Origin: Proteus vulgaris
Lineage (GTDB): Bacteria > Pseudomonadota > Gammaproteobacteria > Enterobacterales > Enterobacteriaceae
Assembly: GCF_033708015.1 (NCBI RefSeq)
Contig: NZ_CP137920.1
Coordinates: 3,720,001 to 3,784,000 of the forward strand
Reading direction: 5' to 3'
DNA: 64,000 nt
A program made the translations under genes and the position numbers. The notes beneath the pieces are model-generated. The model ran no database searches and had not been told where the DNA came from. It was given only the letters and a program-made list of their open reading frames with translations. Shown here in pieces: positions 14,881 through 23,090 of the stretch (positions are counted from its first letter, which is position 1; every line of letters begins with the position of its first letter).

Positions 14881-14947
14881 AATGGCTGACTGAGTCTTTT
14901 ACCATTAAAAGGGGTTGTGGTGATAATGTTCTGCTCAGTCAGCCATT
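14881..14947 (+). ncRNA. Long hairpin 1 in early-left leader region
   Basis: Arms AATGGCTGACTGAG (14881-14894) and CTCAGTCAGCCATT (14934-14947) pair perfectly over 14 bases and are followed by TTTATAAA. The 39-base interior contains a smaller CTTTT/AAAAG stem. It may act as a terminator or a processed RNA. Confidence 0.55.
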
Positions 14948-14970
14948 TTTATAAAGTTAGTTTTATAACC

Positions 14971-15063
14971 AAAGAGCGTGGGCGTGAAAAAAAGTAACCT
15001 GCAGTCAGCTAGAAATCCGAATCCCAATCGGGCTGATGAAACCACAGGTGGTCCGCTCTTTTT
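14971..15063 (+). ncRNA. Branched hairpin 2 in early-left leader region
   Basis: Outer arms AAAGAGCG (14971-14978) and CGCTCTTT (15054-15061), followed by T residues. Inside are TCAGC/GCTGA (15005-15009 with 15032-15036) enclosing CCGA/TCGG, and a second stem ACCAC/GTGGT (15041-15052). This forms a multibranch fold with a terminator-like end. Confidence 0.5.
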
Positions 15064-15076
15064 GATTATGAATCTA

Positions 15077-15155
15077 ACAATAAGTAAGGGTACTGGCATT
15101 CATCCATGACAGTCCATATCAGGTATCTACTGTAGCTAGTACCCTTTCTTATTGT
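15077..15155 (+). ncRNA. Long hairpin 3 in early-left leader region
   Basis: Arms ACAATAAGTAAGGGTACT (15077-15094) and AGTACCCTTTCTTATTGT (15138-15155) pair at 17 of 18 positions. An inner ACAGT/ACTGT stem may extend the fold. It ends 33 bases before the rdgC start. Confidence 0.6.
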
Positions 15156-15188
15156 GTGAAGTGAATAAACTGTGTGAGGAGAAATAGC

Positions 15189-16085
15189 GTGTCTCTTTTT
15201 AATCAAAAAGCAATGATTGTTTATAACCTAAACAGACCTATTGATGCAGAAGAATTAAATAGCTGCATCCAAAAATTAAAGTGGGTTGAATGCAAGCCAA
15301 CAGATATGTCTACCATTGGTTTTGTTTCGCCTGCATTTAATGATGATTTGGTCTTTGAGGGGAAAGGTCATTTGTTATTGGCAATAAGAAAGGAAGAAAA
15401 AATCTTACCTCCTTATATCATCAAGAAAGAAACTCAGCATAAAGTAGAAAAGCTTGAGGGAGAGCAAGGTAGAAAGCTAAAGAAAACAGAAAAAGCTACA
15501 ATTAAAGATGAAGTTATTTACTCTTTGTTGCCACGAGCATTTAGCAAGCATTCAACTGTTTACATCTGGATAAATACAATCGATCATCAAATAATTGTAT
15601 TTACAGGAACGAGTAAAAATGCAGAGAGCAGTCTTGCTTTATTACGCAAAGCCATTGGCTCTCTCCCTGTTGTTCCATTAAGATTTGATTCAATTGAAAT
15701 ATTATTAACTAATTGGGTAAAAGATAATTCTATTCCAGCTCAATTGCAATTAAATGGTGAAGCTGAATTAATTGCCATCTTAGAAGAAGGTGGAATTGCT
15801 AAATTTAAAAAGCAAGATTTGATTTCAGATGAAATTTTAACTCATATTGATGCAGGTAAATTCGTTACAAGTTTATATTTAAATTTTAAAGATCGAATTG
15901 ATTTTACTATTAACAGTGATTTTGTTTTTAAAAAAATAAAGTTTTCAGAGCAACTGATTGATACTAATGAAGATATTGATAGAAAAGATATATCATTAAG
16001 ATTTCAAAGTGATTTTTATTTGGCGACAGAAGAACTATCTAATTTAATTAAATATTTATCAAATCAATTTAAAGCGCCATATTAA
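15189..16085 (+). CDS. rdgC: Phage-encoded RdgC recombination-associated protein
   Basis: 298 residues; matches E. coli RdgC at RKEEKILPPYIIKKE, KLKKTEKATIKDEVIYSLLP, LALLRKAIGSLPVVPLRF, ILEEGGIAKFKKQDL and NEDIDRKD. RdgC is a ring-shaped DNA-binding protein that limits RecA filament activity. The GTG at 15189 follows GGAG by 7 bases and gives MSLFNQKAMIVYNL, aligning with the E. coli N-terminus. The C-terminal half is AT-rich. In this operon, next to ssb, it probably modulates recombination on replicating phage DNA; no Red/RecT gene was seen. Confidence 0.88.
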   Translation: MSLFNQKAMIVYNLNRPIDAEELNSCIQKLKWVECKPTDMSTIGFVSPAFNDDLVFEGKGHLLLAIRKEEKILPPYIIKKETQHKVEKLEGEQGRKLKKTEKATIKDEVIYSLLPRAFSKHSTVYIWINTIDHQIIVFTGTSKNAESSLALLRKAIGSLPVVPLRFDSIEILLTNWVKDNSIPAQLQLNGEAELIAILEEGGIAKFKKQDLISDEILTHIDAGKFVTSLYLNFKDRIDFTINSDFVFKKIKFSEQLIDTNEDIDRKDISLRFQSDFYLATEELSNLIKYLSNQFKAPY

Positions 16086-16114
16086 TTTATTTAGCTAACA
16101 CTGGGGAAATTTAA

Positions 16115-16131
16115 TCTCGATTAATTCGAGA
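16115..16131. repeat. Inverted repeat upstream of the HD-domain gene
   Basis: TCTCGA and TCGAGA flank TTAAT, 36 bases before the ATG at 16167. It could be a protein site or a small RNA hairpin. Confidence 0.4.
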
Positions 16132-16166
16132 GGGATCTTTATTACTTAAATTATGTGGAGAGAATA

Positions 16167-16700
16167 ATGTCTTATATTGCAACTGCAACGAATAAGCACT
16201 TCTATTACCTCGATGTACGGATCGAGGATATAGATATTCAAGACATTGCGACGGGTTTAGCTAATGAATGTCGCTTTAATGGACAGATTGATAATTTCTA
16301 TTCTGTTGCTCAACACTCAGTATATGTCCGCTATTTAGTTGCACCTGAATATGCTTTAGAAGCCCTACTTCATGATGCCAGTGAAGCCTATGTCAAAGAC
16401 CTGCCATCACCACTTAAAAAGCTATTGCCTGAATATAAATTAATTGAATTACGTGTAGAAAAGATTATCCGCAAAAAGTTTGGGCTACCTGAATCTAAAT
16501 CTGATGCGGTTCATTTTGCTGACTTAATGATGTTAGCCACAGAAAAGCGTGATTTAGACATTGATGCAGGTAGTAACTGGTTAATGCTTGAAGGTATTCC
16601 AGCAAGTGATTTTGTTGTTAACCCACTAACACCACCACAAGCAAAAGCCCTCTTCTTACGTCGTTTCAATGAACTTTATAAGGGGACTGAAAATGGCTAA
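16167..16700 (+). CDS. HD-domain phosphohydrolase (YfdR-like)
   Basis: 177 residues. HD-superfamily metal ligands are visible: AQHS near residue 50, [16 protein letters not shown] near 72-87, and [15 protein letters not shown] with the later Asp near 120. Related prophage proteins (E. coli YfdR) resemble nucleotidases; a role in phage nucleotide metabolism is likely but the substrate is unknown. GGAGAG precedes the ATG at 16167, so the four upstream residues are not used. The stop overlaps the ssb start by 8 bases. Confidence 0.82.
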   Translation: MSYIATATNKHFYYLDVRIEDIDIQDIATGLANECRFNGQIDNFYSVAQHSVYVRYLVAPEYALEALLHDASEAYVKDLPSPLKKLLPEYKLIELRVEKIIRKKFGLPESKSDAVHFADLMMLATEKRDLDIDAGSNWLMLEGIPASDFVVNPLTPPQAKALFLRRFNELYKGTENG

Positions 16701-17145
16701 CGGATCAGTAAACAAAGTAATTATTATCGGCAATTTAGGGCGCGATCCTGAAATTCGCTATCTTCCTTCTGGTGGTGCTATTGCTTATTTAGCTGTGGCC
16801 ACATCAGAAAAATGGCGTGACAAACAAACAGGTGAAAATCGCGAAAAAACAGAATGGCATCGTGTCGTTCTGTTTGGAAAACTCGCTGATATCGCCAGTG
16901 GCTATTTGTGCAAAGGCTCGCAAGTTTATATCGAGGGCCAACTACAAACGCGCGAATGGGATGATAACGGCGTTAAACGATACACAACAGAAGTTGTTGT
17001 AAGGATTGGAGGCACAATGCAGATGTTAGGCGGTGCTAGTAAATCAGCAGGATCACAACCGGCACAACAACCGCAACAGTCAAAGCAACAAGCTCCACAA
17101 TATCCTGAACCACCAATGGATTTCTCAGACGACATTCCGTTTTAA
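16693..17145 (+). CDS. ssb: Phage single-stranded DNA-binding protein
   Basis: 150 residues. OB-fold region [36 protein letters not shown] and [13 protein letters not shown], then a short glutamine-rich linker, ending with the conserved acidic tip MDFSDDIPF that recruits partner proteins. It is clearly related to the chromosomal Ssb at 33,635 in this window but has a shorter linker. AAGGGG precedes the ATG, inside the end of the HD gene. Confidence 0.93.
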   Translation: MANGSVNKVIIIGNLGRDPEIRYLPSGGAIAYLAVATSEKWRDKQTGENREKTEWHRVVLFGKLADIASGYLCKGSQVYIEGQLQTREWDDNGVKRYTTEVVVRIGGTMQMLGGASKSAGSQPAQQPQQSKQQAPQYPEPPMDFSDDIPF

Positions 17146-17201
17146 CACCCTACCCATTTAACCAAAGGATATATTTGCAAGGATGCAAACAGGAGATAGA
17201 T

Positions 17202-17399
17202 ATGAGAAGGAAAAAGTATCAATGCCATGACTGCGGAGATGAAACAAAAATAATCCAATCTCATGATCAGACGTCAAATACATATGGTTTCATAATTCAA
17301 TGCCTTAATTGTGGGTATGAGGCTGGTCTATTCGACACCATTGAAGATGCGGAGATGGTAATCAAGTGTAACTCGCAGGGATGCAATGAAGAGGAATGA
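17202..17399 (+). CDS. Small zinc-ribbon phage protein
   Basis: 65 residues from ATG 17202, preceded by AGGAGAT. Two Cys pairs, CHDC and CLNC, about 25 residues apart make a zinc-ribbon; a further CNSQGC occurs at the C-terminus. The longer frame from 17175 lacks a ribosome site. The next gene starts 3 bases after its stop. Function unknown. Confidence 0.65.
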   Translation: MRRKKYQCHDCGDETKIIQSHDQTSNTYGFIIQCLNCGYEAGLFDTIEDAEMVIKCNSQGCNEEE

Positions 17400-17402
17400 A
17401 TA

Positions 17403-17684
17403 ATGGCAATAGTTCAGTTTTATATAGCAGGCGGTAAAGGCGAAGACCCGTCAGGAATTAGTGAAGATAACCTCTATGAATTACCAGATGATCATAATTT
17501 CAGTGCTGATGATGACCTCGATTCATGCATTGAAGCATGTGCAGAATATTATCACGCTGATTGTGACGGATGGGGAGATAGATGGCCCTTGTTATTCATG
17601 TTGTGGATTGATGACCAATATCTTGGCACGTTTGAAGTTGAGCGTGAGTTTGACCCAGTGTTTTCAGCAAATAAGGTGGAATGA
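17403..17684 (+). CDS. Acidic phage protein of unknown function
   Basis: 93 residues, strongly acidic (LPDDHNFSADDDLDSCIEAC, HADCDGWGDRW). GAGGAA lies about 8 bases before the ATG. The acidic surface could mimic DNA or bind a basic partner, but no family is recognised. It overlaps the start region of the next gene by a few bases. Confidence 0.6.
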   Translation: MAIVQFYIAGGKGEDPSGISEDNLYELPDDHNFSADDDLDSCIEACAEYYHADCDGWGDRWPLLFMLWIDDQYLGTFEVEREFDPVFSANKVE

Positions 17685-17686
17685 AT

Positions 17687-18262
17687 ATGAAAGAACGCGG
17701 AATTATTTTTAATGCGGAAATGGTGCGCGCCATTTTAGATGGGCGTAAAACTCAAACTCGTCGCATCGTTAAAAATGTAATGCTTGATAATGGAATATGG
17801 CTAAAAAAACCGACCAAAACAAGAAGTGGCACAACTACACATGTCTTGGATGCTCCAAAACATAATTTGTGCCCCTTGGGTAAAATTGGTGATCGCCTTT
17901 ATGTTCGTGAAGCATTTAAAGCTGGAGTATGCACTGAATCAACAATTGCATATAAAGCTACACATAAACCATCTAATTTAGAAGAAGGATGGTATGAAGA
18001 AATTAAGTGGACTCCATCTATTCACATGCCTCGCTGGGCTTCACGCATCAAGTTAGAGATCACCGATGTTCGTGTAGAGCGTTTAAAGGATGCTGGCGAT
18101 ACTGAGTTTAAAGCTGAAGGTTACCCTTTAGAACGTGAATTAACTGGTGGTAGTATGGATCCGTTTTGCTGGTTTCGTAACCTTTGGGATTCAGTGTCAC
18201 CTACTAACTTTAAATATGCAGATAATCCGTGGGTGTGGGTGATTGAGTTTAAAAGGATTTAA
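17687..18262 (+). CDS. ASCH/PUA-like phage protein
   Basis: 191 residues: MKERGIIFNAEMVRAILDGR then KTQTRRIVK is the classic opening of phage ASCH-related proteins, followed by GDRLYVREAFKAG, RWASRIKLEITDVRVERL and a C-terminal NPWVWVIEFKRI. The fold is related to PUA RNA-binding domains; the function in phages is not established. I chose ATG 17687 because AAGGTGG sits 7 bases upstream; an ATG two codons earlier is too close. Confidence 0.78.
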   Translation: MKERGIIFNAEMVRAILDGRKTQTRRIVKNVMLDNGIWLKKPTKTRSGTTTHVLDAPKHNLCPLGKIGDRLYVREAFKAGVCTESTIAYKATHKPSNLEEGWYEEIKWTPSIHMPRWASRIKLEITDVRVERLKDAGDTEFKAEGYPLERELTGGSMDPFCWFRNLWDSVSPTNFKYADNPWVWVIEFKRI

Positions 18263-18264
18263 TG

Positions 18265-18661
18265 ATGAAAATAAAAGGTCAATTAATTAGTAGTCAGCGT
18301 TATTTAAATGAGTATGTTGTTTTAGATAAAGTTAAAAGATTTAAAGTGTTTATTGTCGATATATTGCATGTAACTTTAAGAGGTAAGCAATATACATTAT
18401 TAGTAAATGGGCATCATAATTTCGCAGCTGCAAAAAAGGTTAGGGATAAAACCGCAATACAGAACACCTAAAAAATTATTAAAAGCATTTAACTTCTGGT
18501 CTCAAAGTGAAAGAGAAACTTTTATTATAAATAACCTAACTGATAGCCATTTATATGATGTAAATACAGGTGAGGTTGTGCAGGAGTTAATGGAACCAGA
18601 TTTTAATAATATGTCATTTCAACGAAATCTAACAAACGGATTAAAATTGTATCAGCAATAA
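18265..18661 (+). pseudogene. ParB-like phage gene split by a frameshift in an A6 run
   Basis: The first frame (18265-18471) gives MKIKGQLISSQRYLNEYVVL ... LLVNGHHNFAAAKK and then leaves the family pattern. The +1 frame continues in register with KRLGIKPQYRTPKKLLKAFN to TAA at 18661. Removing one A from AAAAAA (18432-18437) fuses them into NGHHNFAAAKRLGIKPQYR, the GHHxxxAA...GI pattern of ParB/Srx-like domains. Together about 130 residues. Either a recent mutation, a sequencing error or slippage-controlled expression. Confidence 0.6.
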
Positions 18662-18718
18662 CCACCAGCATTAACTAATATCTATTTAAACTGTGTACGG
18701 ACAGTGTGGAGAGAAAAT

Positions 18719-18964
18719 ATGAATACAGTATTTTTATTGTTAGCTGAATATGAAACGTCTCAAATTCCTCTATCTGTTGTTGCTGAGAAATTCCTTAGCA
18801 TATCGCCTTCTTGGGCTGATAAAAAAGCTAACCTTGGCGAGTTACCATTTCCAACATACAGGGATAATCAAAAATCAGGAAGATTGGTGCATATTGTAGA
18901 TTTAGCGGAATGGATAGATAAAAAAAGAGAAATAGCAAAACAAGAATTTGAACACCTTCAATGA
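18719..18964 (+). CDS. PrtN-like (pyocin activator family) phage protein
   Basis: 81 residues: MNTVFLLLAEYETSQIPLSV, then SWADKKANLGELPFPTYR, then KSGRLVHIVDLAEWID. This matches the pyocin-activator PrtN family, small DNA-binding proteins common in prophages near the integrase, some of which may work as excisionase-like or regulatory factors. GGAGAG precedes the ATG. Last gene of the early-left operon; a bidirectional terminator follows at once. Confidence 0.78.
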   Translation: MNTVFLLLAEYETSQIPLSVVAEKFLSISPSWADKKANLGELPFPTYRDNQKSGRLVHIVDLAEWIDKKREIAKQEFEHLQ

Positions 18965-18969
18965 GAAAA

Positions 18970-19001
18970 ACAAGCTGGAAAATAGATATAATCCAGCTTG
19001 T
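18970..19001. terminator. Bidirectional terminator between PrtN-like and dinI-like genes
   Basis: ACAAGCTGGA (18970-18979) and TCCAGCTTGT (18992-19001) pair perfectly; A run on one side and T-rich on the other. It ends the convergent genes on both strands. Confidence 0.8.
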
Positions 19002-19007
19002 TATCTT

Positions 19008-19295
19008 TTACTTATCAAAATATTCAAGCTCATCAGAGTTAGACGACTCAACCTCAGGCATCCAGCTTGTATCGCTCCATATTTCTTCTAGTGCATCGGT
19101 TATTTTGTCTTTTTTTTCATTTTTCTTTAGTCCATCAATGATTAACTTTGTTTGTGAGCCCCACAAAGCGCTAACCTCCAGCTCAGAATAAGAAGAGGAA
19201 AGTTTCTTTTCTACTTCTTTTTTCAGCACGTTAAACATATCTGGGTGGGTATTTTTTTGAATTGCTTTATCAAAAACTAGTTTTATATGAATCAT
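19008..19295 (-). CDS. DinI-family protein of the prophage
   Basis: 95 residues. The N-terminus MIHIKLVFDK and the helices after it, with the acidic C-terminal region (DALEEIWSDTSWMPEVESSN), are DinI-like. DinI proteins bind RecA and tune its coprotease and recombinase activity after DNA damage. GGAGGT is 7 bases before the ATG at 19295. A perfect LexA box lies 16 bases upstream. In lambdoid phages DinI-like proteins influence induction timing. Confidence 0.82.
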   Translation of the reverse strand: MIHIKLVFDKAIQKNTHPDMFNVLKKEVEKKLSSSYSELEVSALWGSQTKLIIDGLKKNEKKDKITDALEEIWSDTSWMPEVESSNSDELEYFDK

Positions 19296-19310
19296 GAACA
19301 CCTCCAATCA

Positions 19311-19326
19311 CTGTTTATTTATACAG
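19311..19326. promoter_or_regulatory. LexA (SOS) box upstream of the dinI-like gene
   Basis: CTGTTTATTTATACAG: CTGT, eight bases, ACAG, a full consensus match. It is directly upstream of the dinI-like gene and just after the integrase stop on the same strand. Confidence 0.85.
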
Positions 19327-19348
19327 TATAATTTAGAAGTGAAAAAGA

Positions 19349-20431
19349 TCAACTTTTATTCAATTTATTGAATTTATCATGCAATGATTTGGGGTATAAC
19401 TCTGTATATACCTGCCAGAGAATATTTAAGGATCTATGTCCTGTCACTTGAGCCACTTCTTCAATACTAAAGCCCGCTTCAAATAAACGACTCGCCCCTT
19501 CTCTTCTCAAGTCATGATATCTAAGATCTTCAATCCCTAATGCGTTTCTAGTGCGCTGAAAACCCACCGTAACTGATCTAGGATTATAAGGAAAAATTCT
19601 ATCGCTTGTTTTTGGTTGACGATTCAGTATTGTCCATGCATCACCTAGTAATGGTACTGACATGTGGTTACCTGATTTTTTTCGCGGATCTTTTCTATCT
19701 CTAACAATTACTGATCTGTTTTTCTCATCAACGTCTGTCCATAGAATTTTGCACACTTCACCAATACGCATACAACTCAGAATAGAAAAATCTAAAATAT
19801 CAACATAAGGGATAATGCACTCTCTATGCTCACTCCGTTTTTTCAACGCTTCTCTTAGTTGTTTTAATTCTTCTTTTTGTGGTCTCCGACTACGCCGTTG
19901 CGATTTACCAATCAACCCCATTTGAATTAGTAACGGGCGAGCTTCATACGCTGGATTGGCAGTATATTCTATGCCATAGATAGGTTTCGCTGATTTTAAT
20001 ACCGAGGTTAAATAACTAACATCATGGTTAATAGTTGATGGTGATGCGCCTGATGCGTGTCTATGCCTGCAGTGGTCAACAACATGTGAAACGGTAAGTT
20101 CTGTTAGCCCATATTTAGACAAATCAGAATCAAACAGCATTTCTAAAACATACCGTTTTGTTCTTCCTGCTTTCCCACCAAGATCTGGATCATTTAAATA
20201 TTTAAACAGTAAATCTCTGACAGTTATTTTTGCTGCATCAGTTGGATCTGGTATACCGTTTTGCTCTAGCTCTAAAACACGTTTAGTTCCCCATGTTTTT
20301 GCATGAGCCTGTTTGGTGAACGTTCTGCTTTCATTATAAATTCTCTTTCCACCAGCTTTCACAGAAACAGAACATCTGTATCGAGCAGTGCCATCTGCTC
20401 TATCACGTTTTGATATGGTATAGTAAGCCAT
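19349..20431 (-). CDS. int: Tyrosine-recombinase integrase of a dusA-type prophage
   Basis: 360 residues. N-terminal arm-binding domain (YYTISKRDRADGTARYRCSV), core-binding SAM-like domain, and catalytic domain with Arg in SCMRIGEVCKILW, Lys in RKDPRKKSG, HDLRREGASRLF, GHRSLN and the nucleophile Tyr in QVYTELYP. Adjacent to dusA with its start facing it, as known for integrases that target dusA. GAGAGG lies upstream of the ATG. Inverted and direct repeats at 20,462-20,543 are probable binding sites. Confidence 0.92.
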   Translation of the reverse strand: MAYYTISKRDRADGTARYRCSVSVKAGGKRIYNESRTFTKQAHAKTWGTKRVLELEQNGIPDPTDAAKITVRDLLFKYLNDPDLGGKAGRTKRYVLEMLFDSDLSKYGLTELTVSHVVDHCRHRHASGASPSTINHDVSYLTSVLKSAKPIYGIEYTANPAYEARPLLIQMGLIGKSQRRSRRPQKEELKQLREALKKRSEHRECIIPYVDILDFSILSCMRIGEVCKILWTDVDEKNRSVIVRDRKDPRKKSGNHMSVPLLGDAWTILNRQPKTSDRIFPYNPRSVTVGFQRTRNALGIEDLRYHDLRREGASRLFEAGFSIEEVAQVTGHRSLNILWQVYTELYPKSLHDKFNKLNKS

Positions 20432-20461
20432 CTCTATATAAATCCTCTCTCACTCTCAGCG

Positions 20462-20543
20462 GGACACCAAATTTTGGTGTCCTCACTGGTGTCCTGATAA
20501 AGAGAAAATACACTAAAATGGGTTATAATGCACGAAAATACAC
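20462..20543. other. Attachment-site region (probable integrase arm sites) between int and dusA
   Basis: GGACACCAAA (20462-20471) and TTTGGTGTCC (20473-20482) form a perfect inverted repeat; a third TGGTGTCCT copy lies 12 bases on (20487-20495). GAAAATACAC is directly repeated at 20504 and 20534, 30 bases apart. The exact crossover core cannot be defined because the other prophage end is outside the window. Confidence 0.6.
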
Positions 20544-21562
20544 CAACCGATAAAACATTAAAAAACAAGCAAACACAGGGCATTCAAGGCAATTACCCAC
20601 TAAATAGATTCTCTGTTGCGCCGATGCTCGATTGGACTGATCGTCATTGCCGTTATTTCTTTCGTCAGTTAAGTCAAAATACACTGCTTTATACTGAAAT
20701 GGTGACAACAGGTGCCATTATTCATGGTAAAGGTGACTATCTAAAATACAGTGAAGAAGAGCATCCCGTCTCTTTGCAGTTAGGTGGAAGCGACCCTCAA
20801 GCTTTAGCGCAATGTGCAAAACTAGCGCAAGAACGTGGTTATGATGAAATTAATTTAAATGTCGGTTGCCCTTCAGATCGCGTCCAAAATGGACGCTTTG
20901 GTGCTTGTTTAATGGGTGATGCACAACTTGTTTCAGATTGTGTGAAAGCGATGCGTGATGTCGTTGATATTCCCGTGACAGTAAAAACACGTATTGGTAT
21001 CGACAACCAAGATAGCTATGAATTTCTATGTGATTTTATTGATACGGTTAGCCGTGATAATAATTGCGATACCTTTATTATTCATGCGCGTAAAGCATGG
21101 TTATCGGGTTTAAGCCCAAAAGAAAACCGTGAAGTTCCACCTTTAGATTATCCTCGTGTTTATCAATTAAAACGTGATTTCTCGCATCTCACGATGGCAA
21201 TTAATGGGGGCATTAAGTCACTAGAAGAAGCGAAAGAACACTTAAAATATATGGATGGTGTTATGATTGGTCGTGAGGCTTATCAAAACCCGTCAATTTT
21301 AACACAGGTTGATCATGAGCTTTTTGATACTCAATTACCTATTACTGACGCCGTCGCTGCGGTAAGAGCTATGTATCCTTATATTGAAAAAGAGCTCTCA
21401 CAAGGCACTTATTTAGGTCATGTTACACGCCATATGTTGGGGATTTTCCAAGGTATTCCTGGTGCTAGACAATGGCGACGTCATTTAAGTGAAAATGCCC
21501 ATAAACAGGGTGCTGATTTATCTGTTTTAGAAAATGCACTTAAATTTGTCACTGAAAAATAA
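20528..21562 (+). CDS. dusA: tRNA-dihydrouridine(20/20a) synthase DusA, prophage-disrupted 5' context
   Basis: Flavoenzyme that reduces U20/U20a in tRNA. 344 residues, close to E. coli: [17 protein letters not shown] (28-44), [10 protein letters not shown] (111-120), GACLMG with the catalytic Cys127, [35 protein letters not shown] and [13 protein letters not shown]. The N-terminal 27 residues are the least conserved and may be phage-derived, since such prophages insert in the 5' end and restore the frame. A TATAAT (20524-20529) overlaps the ATG, the only usual start codon before Met33. Confidence 0.92.
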   Translation: MHENTPTDKTLKNKQTQGIQGNYPLNRFSVAPMLDWTDRHCRYFFRQLSQNTLLYTEMVTTGAIIHGKGDYLKYSEEEHPVSLQLGGSDPQALAQCAKLAQERGYDEINLNVGCPSDRVQNGRFGACLMGDAQLVSDCVKAMRDVVDIPVTVKTRIGIDNQDSYEFLCDFIDTVSRDNNCDTFIIHARKAWLSGLSPKENREVPPLDYPRVYQLKRDFSHLTMAINGGIKSLEEAKEHLKYMDGVMIGREAYQNPSILTQVDHELFDTQLPITDAVAAVRAMYPYIEKELSQGTYLGHVTRHMLGIFQGIPGARQWRRHLSENAHKQGADLSVLENALKFVTEK

Positions 21563-21565
21563 TTA

Positions 21566-21600
21566 ATAAAACCAGCCAATTAATGGCTGGTTTATTTTTA
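21566..21600. terminator. Bidirectional terminator after dusA
   Basis: AAACCAGCCA (21569-21578) pairs with TGGCTGGTTT (21584-21593), with A and T runs outside. It separates dusA from the convergent unknown gene. Confidence 0.85.
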
Positions 21601-21915
21601 TTAAAGTAATGAGAAGAAGCGATTATAATTTGCAATCAAATAAGCTATTTGAAATTCAAATGCTTCTTTTACTTCACGTTTACCTTCTTCTGAACCATCT
21701 TTCTTTTTAATATCAAAAAAGGCGTTTTGCATTAGTTGAACTGATACATCCATCGACTTTTGAAATGCAGATAAATTATTATTTTCACCCAATCGTTTAA
21801 ATAATGCTTCTATCTTTTCATCAGCAACATCACGAATAAACTGTAATTCAACATTACTGACTTTATTATCCTCATAGATAAAATCTATAAAATCATTTAA
21901 TTCATTTTTTTGCAT
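21601..21915 (-). CDS. Hypothetical protein
   Basis: 104 residues from MQKNELNDFIDFIYEDNKVS; GGAGTGTTT precedes the ATG at 21915, and the 9-residue extension to 21942 has no ribosome site. All-helical, charged, no signal or membrane segment; resembles small uncharacterised tellurite-resistance-B-like or effector-immunity proteins only in composition. AT-rich relative to dusA. No family recognised. Confidence 0.6.
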   Translation of the reverse strand: MQKNELNDFIDFIYEDNKVSNVELQFIRDVADEKIEALFKRLGENNNLSAFQKSMDVSVQLMQNAFFDIKKKDGSEEGKREVKEAFEFQIAYLIANYNRFFSLL

Positions 21916-22106
21916 AAACACTCCAGGATCTATTAATAACATTCGCGAAAAAGTAAATTAAAAGAGATAGCGTTAAAAATAAATCTAAAATAAAAATATG
22001 GTTTTTTTTTGACAATCGAATTAGACGTGATTTATATTTATTAATAATAAATATTAAAAACCTATTTAATTTATTTTAAATAGGTTTTAGTTTTTTAAAA
22101 TTATAA

Positions 22107-23090
22107 TTAAGGAATAAGTAAGCTTGATCCTTGAGATTGTCTACTTTCAAGATAACGATGTGCTTCTTTCACATCTGATAAAGCAAATTTCTGATTATCA
22201 GGCACACTTACATCAATTTTACCGCGACCAATTAACGCAAATAATGCTTCACTTGCCGTATCTAGCTCTTCACGCGTTGTGATATAACCCGAAATAGAGG
22301 GGCGTGTCACATACAAAGAACCTTTTTTATTGAGAATACCTAAATCAACACCTGTTACAGCACCTGATGCATTACCAAAACTCACCATTAAACCACGACG
22401 TTGTAAGCAGTCTAACGAATCTAACCAAGTTGCTTTACCCACAGAGTCATAAACAACAGGTACTTTCTGGTTATTAGTTAACGCTAAAACACGTTCCACA
22501 ATCGATTCAGTCTGATAATTAATCATCTCCCATGCTCCTGCGGCTTTTGCTTTGGCCACTTTTTCATCACTGCCTGCTGTACCAATCATTTTTGCACCAA
22601 TGGCTTTCGCCCATTGGCTTGCAATTAGACCAACACCACCTGCAGCAGCATGGAATAAGAAGGTTTCATCCGCTTGTAACTTATAGGTCTCATTGAAGAG
22701 ATAATAAACCGTTAATCCTTTTAAAAAAGAAGCTGCAGCTTGTTCAAAAGAGATATTATCAGGCAGACGTGCCACTTTATTTTCTGGTACATTATGCGTA
22801 TCGCTATAAGCCCCTAGCGGAGATTGCGCATACACAACTCTGTCCCCTTCTTTAAGTGAAGTCACTTTAGCGCCTGTTTTGATAATAATACCCGCAGCTT
22901 CAGTGCCTAATCCGCTTGGGAATTGGCTGACAGGATATAATCCGCTACGTACATAAGTATCAATATAGTTAATGCCAATTGCCTTATTGGCAACTTGAAC
23001 GTCATGATCGCCAAGAGGAGCCGGTGTAAATGTTGCTAACTCAAGAACATCTGCATCGCCATGTGTTGCAAATTGAATACGTTTAGCCAT
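22107..23090 (-). CDS. qor: NADPH:quinone oxidoreductase
   Basis: 327 residues, zinc-free medium-chain dehydrogenase of the zeta-crystallin type, reducing quinones with NADPH. Visible: KAIGINYIDTYVRSGLYP, GTEAAGIIIKTG, the Rossmann motif AAAGGVGLIASQWAK (about 147-161), and AGSDEKVAKAKAAGA. Length equals E. coli Qor. It is divergent from dnaB, as in E. coli, with about 155 bases between. Confidence 0.93.
   Translation of the reverse strand: MAKRIQFATHGDADVLELATFTPAPLGDHDVQVANKAIGINYIDTYVRSGLYPVSQFPSGLGTEAAGIIIKTGAKVTSLKEGDRVVYAQSPLGAYSDTHNVPENKVARLPDNISFEQAAASFLKGLTVYYLFNETYKLQADETFLFHAAAGGVGLIASQWAKAIGAKMIGTAGSDEKVAKAKAAGAWEMINYQTESIVERVLALTNNQKVPVVYDSVGKATWLDSLDCLQRRGLMVSFGNASGAVTGVDLGILNKKGSLYVTRPSISGYITTREELDTASEALFALIGRGKIDVSVPDNQKFALSDVKEAHRYLESRQSQGSSLLIP

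Noticed and set aside
14995-15050. Possible hammerhead ribozyme (CTGATGA core)
   Set aside because: CTGATGA is present, but GAAA is not in the required place after stem II and no cleavage triplet with a third stem can be formed.
18428-18445. Programmed -1 frameshift at A AAA AAG
   Set aside because: A -1 shift gives Gly then TAG; only a +1 shift or loss of an A joins the two halves.
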